Positions 36,811 through 45,027 of a stretch of 64,000 nucleotides of DNA are shown piece after piece. The translations under genes and the position numbers were made by a program. Position 1 is the stretch's first letter. The number at the start of each line of letters is the position of its first letter. The notes beneath the pieces were generated by a model. That model worked only from the letters and a program-made list of their open reading frames with translations, was not told the origin of the DNA and made no database searches. The stretch is from an uncultured Pelosinus sp. (GTDB lineage Bacteria; Bacillota; Negativicutes; UMGS1260), in NCBI GenBank assembly GCA_900550105.1, contig URQW01000001.1, positions 186,001 to 250,000 on the forward strand, in the 5' to 3' direction.

Positions 36811-37584
36811 ATGAAGAAAAATATATTAATTATTTTTGCACATCCCGAACCAACATCGTTGACCCACAACCTAGTTGATATATCTATACAAACGCTTCAA
36901 GAACAAGGACATAATGTCATGTTATCAGATCTCTATAGTATGAACTGGAAAACAGTTTTTGATAAAGATGATTTTCCGAATAGAGCTAATCCTGATCGCT
37001 TATCCTTTATTGATGAATCCAAACATGCCTACTCAACTAATCAACAGACAATAGATGTTACGTTAGAACAACAAAAACTTCTTTCCGCAGATGCTGTCAT
37101 ATTCCATTTCCCGCTTTGGTGGTTTAGTATGCCAGCAATCTTAAAAGGCTGGATTGATCGAGTATTTGCTTACGGTTTGGCTTACGGCTATAAAGATAAA
37201 GGAAATCAATTTCGCTATGGCGATGGTGGTTTCAAAGGAAAACGAGCAATACTATCCGTAACAATAGGGGGGCCAGAAAAAGACTATTTGCCACGCGGCA
37301 TCAATGGACCATTAGAACAATTACTGTTCCCTATTACTCACGGTACGCTTTTCTTCTCAGGGATGGACGTACTGCCAACCTATGCAGTCTACGGAACTGG
37401 TAATATCACTCCAGACAATGTAGAATCAGCTAAAGCAATCTGGCGATCACGTCTTGAGAATCTTTTTGAGGAGACACCAATTGCCTTCCGACATCAAAAT
37501 GGCGGAGACTATCCCGATCACCACACACTCGCAGACCATGTTGCCGTCGGACAAACTGGACTGTTGGCTCATATAGATAAATAA
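36811..37584 (+). CDS. NAD(P)H:quinone oxidoreductase, flavodoxin-like
   Basis: 257 residues of the NQO1/MdaB-like flavodoxin_2 family. The N-terminus ILIIFAHPEPTSLTHNL is the FMN/FAD phosphate loop and FHFPLWWFSMPAILKGWIDRVF is the signature substrate-site stretch. It performs two-electron reduction of quinones or nitro/azo compounds, protecting from redox cycling. GGAGAG lies before the ATG. The divergent HxlR gene is its probable regulator; the pair forms a self-contained stress cassette between repeats c and d. Confidence 0.9.
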   Translation: MKKNILIIFAHPEPTSLTHNLVDISIQTLQEQGHNVMLSDLYSMNWKTVFDKDDFPNRANPDRLSFIDESKHAYSTNQQTIDVTLEQQKLLSADAVIFHFPLWWFSMPAILKGWIDRVFAYGLAYGYKDKGNQFRYGDGGFKGKRAILSVTIGGPEKDYLPRGINGPLEQLLFPITHGTLFFSGMDVLPTYAVYGTGNITPDNVESAKAIWRSRLENLFEETPIAFRHQNGGDYPDHHTLADHVAVGQTGLLAHIDK

Positions 37585-37817
37585 CGTCAAACCATATTAA
37601 TTGATAGTTATCATCTTAAGTAAATGTAAAATCCGCTTCTAAAATGCCAAGAAAATAGGTTTTGCGACATAGTGTTTTTCTTTCTACACCGTATTTAGCT
37701 TTTTCTTGACGTAGTGGCAACCCATTTTACTTCATCTGGAAGGCCACTAAGCATCATAATGTACATAAAAAAGCTTTGCCATTTAAAACATATTGATAAC
37801 CTAGTTCAAAACAATGA
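37585..37817. other. Gene-free stretch, possible decayed coding remnant
   Basis: No intact gene. On the minus strand two frames look protein-like in sequence order (MMLSGLPDEVKWVATTSRKS, then KYGVERKTLCRKTYFLGIL) as if a frameshift separated them, but no family was recognised. Confidence 0.3.
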
Positions 37818-37856
37818 GGGCATCAATCCTCATAAACAAGGATTGATGCCCATTTT
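37818..37856 (+). terminator. Terminator beside repeat d
   Basis: GGGCATCAATCCT/AGGATTGATGCCC, 13-bp perfect stem with an 8-base loop, followed by CATTTTG. It is homologous to the hairpin beside repeat b. Confidence 0.75.
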
Positions 37857-37902
37857 GCACTGTTATAACTGATACTTTTCTCCGTATCAGTTATAACAGT
37901 GC
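37857..37902 (-). repeat. rlmH-3'-end-like att repeat d, perfect palindrome
   Basis: Two 19-bp arms (GCACTGTTATAACTGATAC and its exact complement) flank eight bases TTTTCTCC. The minus-strand reading through the centre, GGAGAAAAGTATCAGTTATAA, spells G-E-K-Y-Q-L-stop. Beyond the arm, GTGCTGAACTTTCTA is identical with the flank of repeat e. Confidence 0.8.
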
Positions 37903-37930
37903 TGAACTTTCTACTGATAGTATCAAGCAA

Positions 37931-39245
37931 TGTTCGCAAAAACCATCAACCTCCGAATCGGATTAAGTTAAGCAGTCTTTGCTAATTGTAGTTGAAGCTC
38001 GGTAATAATTTTAGGGTTAATGTAAGAACGCCCGCTGGACCAATCTTCGCTGTACTCAATAAGATAGCTTGTGACAAGCCAGACGTATGAATCCATACTG
38101 GGGAAAATTCCAACTACTCTAGTCCGGCGCCGGATTTCCCTATTTAATCATTCCAGTAGATTCGCAGATGAGATTTTTCTAGCATCAATTTCTTGGAACC
38201 TGAAAAATTGAAGCGATTCTTCGAGGCCCTCTTCTAACAAGGATATGGCCTGAGGATACTGAGCTTCATGGTCATTCATGAATGTATTAGCATATTGTTG
38301 AGCACTCTCGTAGTCCGGTTGTAGCCAGATTTGCTTGAGCTTTTCGGCAAACGATTTTTTATTTTTACCAGAAACATGCGCCAATATATTTCGCATAAAA
38401 TGAACCTTACACCGTTGCCACGAGCAAAAGCAAGAAAGGCTTCTCTAGCAGCTTTGACCAGACCTTTATGAGCGTCAGATACGACCAGCCATACTTTCTC
38501 TAAACCTCGTTCTTTTAGCTGATCAAATACTTTCGTATAAGTTGCAGCAGACTCTTCATACATGGGCTCTACCGCTAAAATATCACGTTTGCCCTCTAAA
38601 TTAATGCCAGTGACGACTAGTACGGCCATATTTTGAACCCTGTGGTTATCACGAATTCGCTCATATAAAGCATCTACCCAAAGAACTGGATACGTAGCTT
38701 CCAGTTTTCGGGTTCGAAATGCCTCTACTTGTTCGTTCAAGTCTTTGGTGATCGCTGAAACCTGGCTACGTGAAATCGATTCGATGCCCAGTGTTTTGGC
38801 TAATTTATCGATTTTTCGAGTCGAAATGCCTTTGACGTAGGCTTCCTGAATGACATTCATTAGTGCTGCCTCTGAACGTTTTTTCGCTTCCACAAAGAAG
38901 GGAATATATCCGCCATTTCTGATTTTAGGAACCATGAGATACATTGTTCCCATTCTTGTGTCAAACCGGCGAACGCGATAGCCTGATCGGTATCCCTGTC
39001 GTTCATTGTTCCGTTCTGATTTCTCGGCACAAAGCTTACTTTCTACTTCAGCTTCCATTAGACGTTCACAGAGCCACTTGAGCATGGATTGCATCGGATC
39101 TTCCTCTGATACAAATTTCATTAGCATTTTTTCAAAAGGTACGGTAGAATTTTGGTAAGCCATCGATTTTTCACTCCTTATTGGTTTGCTGGACACTTAC
39201 CTTTTCGGAGCTTCGATGGCTTTTCCTTTTTTACTTTTGCGAACT
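37931..39245 (-). mobile_element. Degenerate IS256-family insertion sequence
   Basis: Contains a broken mutator-type transposase. Near the two ends related inverted sequences occur: TGTTCGCAAAAACCATC at the left, and at the right the complement of GATGGCTTTTCCTTTTTTAC plus TTTTGCGAAC. No clear target duplication was seen. It sits between repeat d and the truncated gene at 39231. Confidence 0.7.
37968..39163 (-). pseudogene. IS256-family transposase, frameshifted and interrupted by a stop
   Basis: The first part (39163 to about 38430) encodes a normal mutator transposase N-terminus and DDE core, with YPVLWVDALYERIRDN and VVSDAHKGLVKAAREAFL. Near 38425 a frameshift moves the reading into the frame encoding SWQRCKVHFMRNILAHVSG. 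That frame ends at a TGA (38148) in place of the Arg of LLER, after which LNREIRRRTRVVGIFPSMD and the usual EDWSSGRSYI end continue to a TAA at 37968. Two lesions make it inactive. The start ATG 39163 has AAGGAG upstream. Confidence 0.9.
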
Positions 39246-39422
39246 TAATTGTACTCTATCAAACACCGCTATATCTAAACCAAAGCCTTCTAATAACAAA
39301 AATTCTTGAATAATATTTTTATCTTTCTTATTTTGAAGAATACTATATAATTCATTCTTGAATGCTGTCTGAAATGTTTTTCTGGGGCCCTTCTCAATTA
39401 ATGGCTCTTTTATATGTGCCAT
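39231..39422 (-). pseudogene. N-terminal fragment of a gene cut by the IS256 element
   Basis: About 63 codons beginning [21 protein letters not shown] and continuing to [14 protein letters not shown], after which the frame runs into the IS end and stops. The LDIAVFD ending resembles the first acidic strand of a PD-(D/E)xK-type nuclease, but this is only a guess. GGAG precedes the ATG. The rest of the gene is not found on the other side of the IS, so it was lost. Confidence 0.55.
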
Positions 39423-39560
39423 AACTCCACGCCCCCCAGACATCAGGTTGAACTCTAGTAACTAAACATGTGTAACAATTGTGCTTGACTTTGCCCAAGC
39501 ATTATTAGTAGCCCTGCAAAGCTAGCAGTATCAATAAATACGGCATGCGTAATTCTCTCA

Positions 39561-41768
39561 TTATAATTTGTCTAATTCTTTGATAAGCTGCAAACCTTTT
39601 TCAATTCTATTTTCCATATCCAAGCCTGACGCAGATTGGCTAATTCTGCTGATACAGTCTGCAGAGATAATTCCAGCATTAACAGCAACCTGTAACAATG
39701 GTTTCCCCTCCTCGCCCAAGGCTTCCAACATAAAACCTTCATTCTTGTTGATGATTTTTAAGGTGATATTACCTTTTACGTAAATTAGAGGTGCTCCGTA
39801 ATTGTCCAGATTTACCAAACTGTCAGCACAATTTTCTTTGATAGCAAATAAGAAAGGATCCCAATGAAACCCGCCCAATGTTTTCCTACGCATCATAATA
39901 CATTCGTATGGCTTAGTAGCATCCGGCCAATAATAGAAACCATCTTCATGCTTTCTGAATTCAGGATATTTGATAAAATAATACCTCCACTCTTTTTCAC
40001 AAAACTGATCTTCATTAAATCTTGCTAAATAATCTTCTACTACTGTCCCAAGTGTTACTACAGGGTTTTGGTGCTGGTACTCCAGAAGTTCGTATAAAAA
40101 TTTCTGGGTATTTTGAAAATCACCGCGTCTCTGACTTGGGGTAAATAAGTCTCTCCAGACTGAATTATTTCTATTACCAAAACATCTGCTCCAACCCATT
40201 TTCTGGGAGTAGTCACCAAATGTTAACATGGCACGGCTTATTAATTCATACTCACATTCTTTTGAAAAAATCATATGATACTGTGCTGCATAATCAGTTA
40301 AAGCAGGCGATAGCACAAAAATAGCAATGCAGCCCTGCAACAGATGATGATCTTCCAATTTGTAAACAGTATCAAGCAGACCAGTGTTTTGTTTTAGGAA
40401 TAATTCCTTTTGTATTTCTTCTTGAACTTGTGTTTTGTTAAATTTTGAGTCATTATCTAAGGTACCGCTTTTAATAAGGGCTTTGACAGAACAAAGCAGC
40501 GAAGCCAAATTTTCCCTGCGCACAGTATCTTCTGAATTACTGATTAGATTACGTAGCTTCCTTATTCGCACATTGAATTCATTGGTATTTTCCAATAGAT
40601 GAACAATACAGGCGTACAGTAGCAGTTGTTCGCCAATGGAGAACCTATTAATCCGCTGTGTGGAATCATAACAATCAGCACATTTGTTGAATAACTCAGT
40701 GGCAGGGTTATCAAAAAACAGCCTAATTTTATCTACCGCATAGTCGTTTGGCTCAATATAAAAGACCGAAGAAAAAAACTCTGGCCTAGTCTTATTGGTA
40801 GCAGCCAGCTTGTCCAGCGATAGAAAAAGAAACTCCACATTTTTATCTTGAGAATATACTTTTTTAACAAGTTCAGCTTCGTCCAATTCATCCTCTATAT
40901 CAGCATCTTGAACGGCCATCATTTCCGTTAGATAGCGAAAGACACGAAGGAACGCAGCATCGACGCTTCTGGCAATATCTAGTATACTACTATCCTCTTT
41001 ATACAAATTCCAGAACAAATCCGACCATTGCTGATCTATTTTTTCATTAAATTCAATTGCTTTGGCATTTGTCAAACAATCCGAAAAGTGGCCCTTAAAA
41101 TACTCAAATTCAGTTAGTTCCTTGCCTCTCGAATTCATCTTTATATATAGGTCATCCGGAAGCCCGAGTTTTTCCATCGGGAGTATATGAAAGACCACCG
41201 GCGGTTTATTTCCAGAAAGCAAAGGCCATATATTTTCCAGTTTATATTCGTTAATAACCTTATGTTGAATATCATTCAACATGGTAAGCATGGAGTTTAT
41301 CGTAGGATCATTTATCCATGCAGCAAAAAACCAGGGTTGGTTTAAAATACTCTGTTTAATTGAATCGGTAAAGCTTTCAGGCTGGTATTTCACCAGTTTT
41401 GCGCAAAATATATTTGAACTGTGTCGGGTTTCATACGTAAACCTATCCAAGAACCAAGCAGCCTCTGCACCATGCCCTTCCTTTGTAGCAACAAACCAGT
41501 GGAATAAATATAATGTTGTCAACCGCTGCTGACCGTCAAGCGGGTAAAAAACCCTCTGATCCCCCTGCATTCTTGTGTAACCGTATACAAAATCAAGCAC
41601 CAGCGGATTTTTATTCGCCTGGACAGCTATGGACAATGCCTTGAGAATATTATCTCGAATTGACGGTACTTTTCCCGTATTCCGCCCCTGCGCATAATCT
41701 CTTTGCAAAATGGGAATGACTACCTTATATTCTTTTACCAGCTGCAAAAAACTCGTTGCCATCGTCAA
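39561..41768 (-). CDS. DUF262-domain protein, probable defence component
   Basis: 735 residues. The N-terminal DUF262 (ParB/sulfiredoxin-like) domain shows VIPILQRDYAQGR (about 15-27) and LDGQQRLTTLYLFHW (about 78-92), the nucleotide-hydrolysing signature known from GmrSD, SspE and BrxU. The long helical middle and C-terminal half has no visible HNH motif. It overlaps the preceding DUF262 gene by 4 bases (ATGA), so the two are translationally coupled and probably act as a complex. By analogy it may sense modified or invading DNA; without biochemical data the target is unknown. Confidence 0.85.
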   Translation of the reverse strand: MTMATSFLQLVKEYKVVIPILQRDYAQGRNTGKVPSIRDNILKALSIAVQANKNPLVLDFVYGYTRMQGDQRVFYPLDGQQRLTTLYLFHWFVATKEGHGAEAAWFLDRFTYETRHSSNIFCAKLVKYQPESFTDSIKQSILNQPWFFAAWINDPTINSMLTMLNDIQHKVINEYKLENIWPLLSGNKPPVVFHILPMEKLGLPDDLYIKMNSRGKELTEFEYFKGHFSDCLTNAKAIEFNEKIDQQWSDLFWNLYKEDSSILDIARSVDAAFLRVFRYLTEMMAVQDADIEDELDEAELVKKVYSQDKNVEFLFLSLDKLAATNKTRPEFFSSVFYIEPNDYAVDKIRLFFDNPATELFNKCADCYDSTQRINRFSIGEQLLLYACIVHLLENTNEFNVRIRKLRNLISNSEDTVRRENLASLLCSVKALIKSGTLDNDSKFNKTQVQEEIQKELFLKQNTGLLDTVYKLEDHHLLQGCIAIFVLSPALTDYAAQYHMIFSKECEYELISRAMLTFGDYSQKMGWSRCFGNRNNSVWRDLFTPSQRRGDFQNTQKFLYELLEYQHQNPVVTLGTVVEDYLARFNEDQFCEKEWRYYFIKYPEFRKHEDGFYYWPDATKPYECIMMRRKTLGGFHWDPFLFAIKENCADSLVNLDNYGAPLIYVKGNITLKIINKNEGFMLEALGEEGKPLLQVAVNAGIISADCISRISQSASGLDMENRIEKGLQLIKELDKL

Positions 41769-43606
41769 TCCTCCGTAGCTTCTTGCCGAGGCAAGTATTT
41801 TTTTAAAACTGTCTCTATTTCATTTCGGTAATTTTTGCGGTCTTCTCTGCTCCAGAAGTAATAATGCTCGGTAGATGGTTTAGAATTATAGTATTTCAGA
41901 AAAACTCTACGCGTACATATCGGTATATACTTTCCTCGCCTATCCATATTTATGATTTCCCGCCGTTTTACTTCAAAAACCGAGTTGTTTAACACGACAT
42001 TGTCAGCCAAACTCAGTAGCGCTAAATTAGATATGCCGTGAATATCTTCAGCTGGCCCACTTGAATCCTCGGTAAAATTCTGTATAATGCGCTTTGATAA
42101 TGTATTAAACCCTTCCCAATTTATTCTATCTTTATCTAATAAGTCAACTTCATGTATTAAATCGGAAAACACTTTAATTTTTTCTTCATCATTTGTTTCC
42201 GCCTTGACCTCTTCTATGAGCAATTTATGAGAAGAAAGCCATGCAAGCCATGCTTCTTTTTTACTTTTATTCACGCCTTCTGAGTTTTGTGCATGAATAT
42301 GCTCCAAACTCCATTCGTCACCCTTATGAAGTTTAAACGGATACTTCTCGGCTGCACTTTCGTTGCTTCGAATCGATTCAATATTAAACAGCAATAATAT
42401 ATTATTAATTTTCTCGTGATCAGCTTTGTTATCATAACTTAACTTATCAAGATCAAAATTTACACTATCTCTAATTGCTAAATCAATCATCCCTTCAAAA
42501 GCATCTTTTCTGGTTTCTAAGGACTCATTAACGAGATCTTGTAAATGCTCCTTTTTCCCGACTGCAATTAAGTAGCCAATTTTATGATACAGATTTTTAT
42601 CTTTATACCACTCACATAGTACTTGGTAATATTGCTCAATTATAAGCCATAAATCCCACAGAGAATGAGTATTATTTCTTGTATATTTTAGAAAATATAA
42701 AAAAGTATACAACCCGTCTGTCTCTTTTTCCCTTTTGCCCGCAACTATATCCAACAACAATTCTATTTTATTAGGATATGCAGACTGCTTTTCATTAGTA
42801 ATAAACGCCCAAAAATCTTGATCACTCAGTCTTTGTTCCATTTCATCCCACAAAAACGCAATTTCCCATTTTTTCTTGATCTGTTCTTCAGAAGTTATAT
42901 CTTTAAAACTTGCTGAGGATAAAAATAACGCTTTAATTAACTCTGCATTTGTCAGCGGAATTTTTCCAAGGTTCAGTCGTGTAAATAATTCTGTACTGCT
43001 TGCTTGTTGGCTAACTTTATACCAAATAACTTGAACAGAATGGTTTCCCTCTTTAGTGCCAAGAATAGCACTTAAAAATCTCTCCCGATCTGTTCGATCC
43101 TTAACCGCAATTCCATCCGTAAACCATTGCTTTACTGTATTATAGGCTTCTGCCATATGAAAAAAGTCAATATTGGACATATAAAAGTTACTATCTAACG
43201 AACGCTCGACAATATTCTTTAGAAAGCTCTCACTATGCATCCGGGTTTGATATCTTACAGTATACATTTCCTTACCATAATCGCCCAACAAACTGTCTAC
43301 TTTTAGATATTCTTTCATGAGGTAACTTATTATGATATAGATAGTCGTAAGCCGCTGCTGACCATCTATCACTTCCCAGCCATTCAAGCATACTCCTTTT
43401 TCCTCCCAATTCCTTTCTTTTACAACAACCGGCTGCAAACAATAAAACTCGCCTTTCTCAGTTTCCCTTTCAGCAAACGTCCATATATCATCCAATAAGT
43501 CGAGTACCTGCTGAGTCGTCCAACGATAGCCTCGTTGATAATACGGAATGTAGAAATTTTCTCCTAATAGCTCATTAACCGGTCTCAAATCTAGTTTATC
43601 TTCCAT
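41765..43606 (-). CDS. DUF262-DUF1524 (GmrSD-like) protein, probable nuclease
   Basis: 613 residues. The N-terminal DUF262 shows FYIPYYQRGYRW (about 17-28) and VIDGQQRLTTIYIII (about 80-94). The C-terminal DUF1524 region has the HNH-type WSLEHIHAQNSEG motif (about 430), the expected nuclease centre, plus SNLALLSLADNVVLNNSVF, typical of the family. GmrSD-type proteins are type IV restriction enzymes that attack modified phage DNA using NTP. It is the first gene of a two-gene operon with the DUF262 protein at 39561. It lies in the segment between repeats d and e, i.e. accessory DNA. Confidence 0.88.
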   Translation of the reverse strand: MEDKLDLRPVNELLGENFYIPYYQRGYRWTTQQVLDLLDDIWTFAERETEKGEFYCLQPVVVKERNWEEKGVCLNGWEVIDGQQRLTTIYIIISYLMKEYLKVDSLLGDYGKEMYTVRYQTRMHSESFLKNIVERSLDSNFYMSNIDFFHMAEAYNTVKQWFTDGIAVKDRTDRERFLSAILGTKEGNHSVQVIWYKVSQQASSTELFTRLNLGKIPLTNAELIKALFLSSASFKDITSEEQIKKKWEIAFLWDEMEQRLSDQDFWAFITNEKQSAYPNKIELLLDIVAGKREKETDGLYTFLYFLKYTRNNTHSLWDLWLIIEQYYQVLCEWYKDKNLYHKIGYLIAVGKKEHLQDLVNESLETRKDAFEGMIDLAIRDSVNFDLDKLSYDNKADHEKINNILLLFNIESIRSNESAAEKYPFKLHKGDEWSLEHIHAQNSEGVNKSKKEAWLAWLSSHKLLIEEVKAETNDEEKIKVFSDLIHEVDLLDKDRINWEGFNTLSKRIIQNFTEDSSGPAEDIHGISNLALLSLADNVVLNNSVFEVKRREIINMDRRGKYIPICTRRVFLKYYNSKPSTEHYYFWSREDRKNYRNEIETVLKKYLPRQEATED

Positions 43607-43693
43607 TATGTTCCCCCTCTTTTATACACCGTTCGTTGTTTAAGGCATTCCTATCGAAAGATTATAAATCTCTAATAATGCATACTATCTCTT

Positions 43694-43742
43694 ATGAAAA
43701 ATACCAATAACTCATCTACAATAAGTTATTGGTATTTTTCAT
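43694..43742. terminator. Perfect 19-bp hairpin terminator
   Basis: ATGAAAAATACCAATAACT and its exact complement surround an 11-base loop, with T-rich ends in both directions. It separates the 81-residue gene from the DUF262 operon. The rest of the 43607-43934 gap shows no gene; it should contain the DUF262 promoter. Confidence 0.85.
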
Positions 43743-43934
43743 ATTCGTAAATTCCTACCAAGCACTAATAAAATCAATTAGTCTTTCGCCGATAGTTATG
43801 TTACGGGTGAGGCCCTTTCCTTATCAGGTATAACTGCGAAATTTTCAACTCTTTGTTTGAATCAATAATAGTCCCTCATGACGTGTCAATAAACGGCAAG
43901 ACTTAAACTTTCCATCCTCACGAGCATAACTAAT

Positions 43935-44180
43935 TCATTTATCTTTTAAATAATACCTGATTATAATACTGGAACTTTGCCGACTTTCAGTCTCGCTCAC
44001 ATACGCATCATTATTTGTCATCATTTGTTGCATGGCATTACACACTATCGGATATCTTTCTGTAAATCCCAATTTTCTATGAACCTCTTTTGCATGCAAC
44101 TCAATGTACTCCTGATTTTGTTCCCTATAAATTAAAAACATTTTAGCTATATGTTGTCTTACCATTTCTGTATACGTCAT
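43935..44180 (-). CDS. Small HTH-like protein often found beside restriction genes
   Basis: 81 residues. ELHAKEVHRKLGFTERYPIVCNAMQQMM and SSSIIIRYYLKDK match a small family I recall from the neighbourhood of restriction-modification genes (pattern A-x-x-V-H...P-x-V-C-x-A-M...IRY-x-L), with a winged-helix-like outline. The biochemical role is unknown. GGGAGG lies before the ATG. It lies upstream of the DUF262 pair in the same direction, separated by a strong terminator, so it is probably a separate transcript. Confidence 0.65.
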   Translation of the reverse strand: MTYTEMVRQHIAKMFLIYREQNQEYIELHAKEVHRKLGFTERYPIVCNAMQQMMTNNDAYVSETESRQSSSIIIRYYLKDK

Positions 44181-44224
44181 GAGAGCCTCCCTTTCTGCTT
44201 AAACTTGTAGTGGTCAAATATATT

Positions 44225-44424
44225 TGTAACACCAAAGACTAATTTCTGTGATAGCGTTTTTTAAATGGCGTTTTATAGCTATTATACGAATGTGGCCTGA
44301 GATGGTTGTACCAAACATAAGCAAAATCATCTATAGCTAAAAATAATTCTTCATCATATTGTCGCATTGTTTTACCGCTTTTCTTTAATAGACCTATTAT
44401 AATCTATTAGATTGAGGTGTTACA
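44225..44424 (-). mobile_element. 200-bp internally deleted insertion sequence
   Basis: TGTAACACC at 44225-44233 and its complement GGTGTTACA at 44416-44424 are 9-bp inverted ends enclosing exactly 200 bp. Inside is only the C-terminal part of a transposase. Confidence 0.6.
44239..44400 (-). pseudogene. Transposase C-terminal remnant (integrase-core type)
   Basis: The minus frame reads MRQYDEELFLAIDDFAYVW then YNHLRPHSYNSYKTPFKKRY and stops at 44239. The YNxxRPHxxxxxKTP pattern is the usual end of IS3/IS481-type rve transposases. No start or catalytic DDE residues remain. Confidence 0.7.
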
Positions 44425-44474
44425 GTTTTAGTTTATCACAACAAATTTCGGGCTTTCTAAATTCGTCTCGCGCA

Positions 44475-44500
44475 TTACACGTGCTACTTCTCTCCGTATC
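44475..44500 (-). repeat. rlmH-3'-end-like att repeat e
   Basis: Minus strand: GATACGGAGAGAAGTAGCAC then GTGTAA, in frame G-E-K-stop-H-V-stop. Against the true rlmH end, 20 of 26 positions agree. The outer flank GTGCTGAACTTTCTA (44511-44525) is identical with repeat d. It is only about 50 bases from rlmH. Confidence 0.75.
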
Positions 44501-44547
44501 ACCTTTAACGGTGCTGAACTTTCTAGTTGACAAAATCACAAAGCACA

Positions 44548-44573
44548 CTACAAATGATATTTCTCTCCCCGAT
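44548..44573 (-). repeat. rlmH 3' end, presumed primary attachment site (repeat f)
   Basis: The coding end GGAGAGAAATATCATTTGTAG (G-E-K-Y-H-L-stop) corresponds to the SCC attachment site at the 3' end of rlmH/orfX in staphylococci, where integration leaves the protein intact. Repeats a-e are same-orientation copies of it. Confidence 0.7.
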
Positions 44574-45027
44574 TTATCTTAAATGCCCGATACACCTGCT
44601 CCACTAGCAGCAGGCGAATCATCTGGTGGGTAAAGGTCATTTTCGAGAAGCTGATTCGCTCATCTGCTGCCTGTCGTACCGCATCAGATAAACCGAAGGC
44701 GCCGCCGATAATAAAGGTAACATCACTTTGACCGGTCACGGACAAGCGTTCTAGCTTTTCGGCAAGGTCTTCACTCGATAAAGCTTTGCCGATTACATCT
44801 AACAGAATCACATAAGAAGCAGGGCGAAGCGCTTTAATAATGCGCTCGCCCTCTTTTTCTAACGTTTTGGCTTTTTCCGCTGCCGATGGATTATCAGGCA
44901 TCTTCTCTTCGGCCAGCTCAACGATCTGTAGCTTGCAAAAAGGCGTCAACCGTTTGGTAAACTCAGCGATTCCGGCAGACAAATATTTCTCTTTAATTTT
45001 TCCGACTGTAACGATTTGAATATGCAT
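44548..45027 (-). CDS. rlmH: 23S rRNA pseudouridine-1915 N3-methyltransferase
   Basis: 159 residues, exact family length. SPOUT fold with the SAM knot FIIGGAFGLSDAVRQAAD and the conserved C-terminus QMIRLLLVEQVYRAFKINRGEKYHL. It methylates pseudouridine 1915 in helix 69 of 23S rRNA in assembled ribosomes. It abuts the htrA stop with no gap, an arrangement seen in many Firmicutes (walJ-htrA-rlmH). Its 3' end is the probable integration site for the accessory cassettes that follow. Confidence 0.97.
   Translation of the reverse strand: MHIQIVTVGKIKEKYLSAGIAEFTKRLTPFCKLQIVELAEEKMPDNPSAAEKAKTLEKEGERIIKALRPASYVILLDVIGKALSSEDLAEKLERLSVTGQSDVTFIIGGAFGLSDAVRQAADERISFSKMTFTHQMIRLLLVEQVYRAFKINRGEKYHL

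Noticed and set aside
43694..43742. Perfect 19-bp inverted repeat considered as an att site like repeat d
   Set aside because: Its sequence shares nothing with the rlmH-like core; A/T flanks and position between genes fit a terminator.
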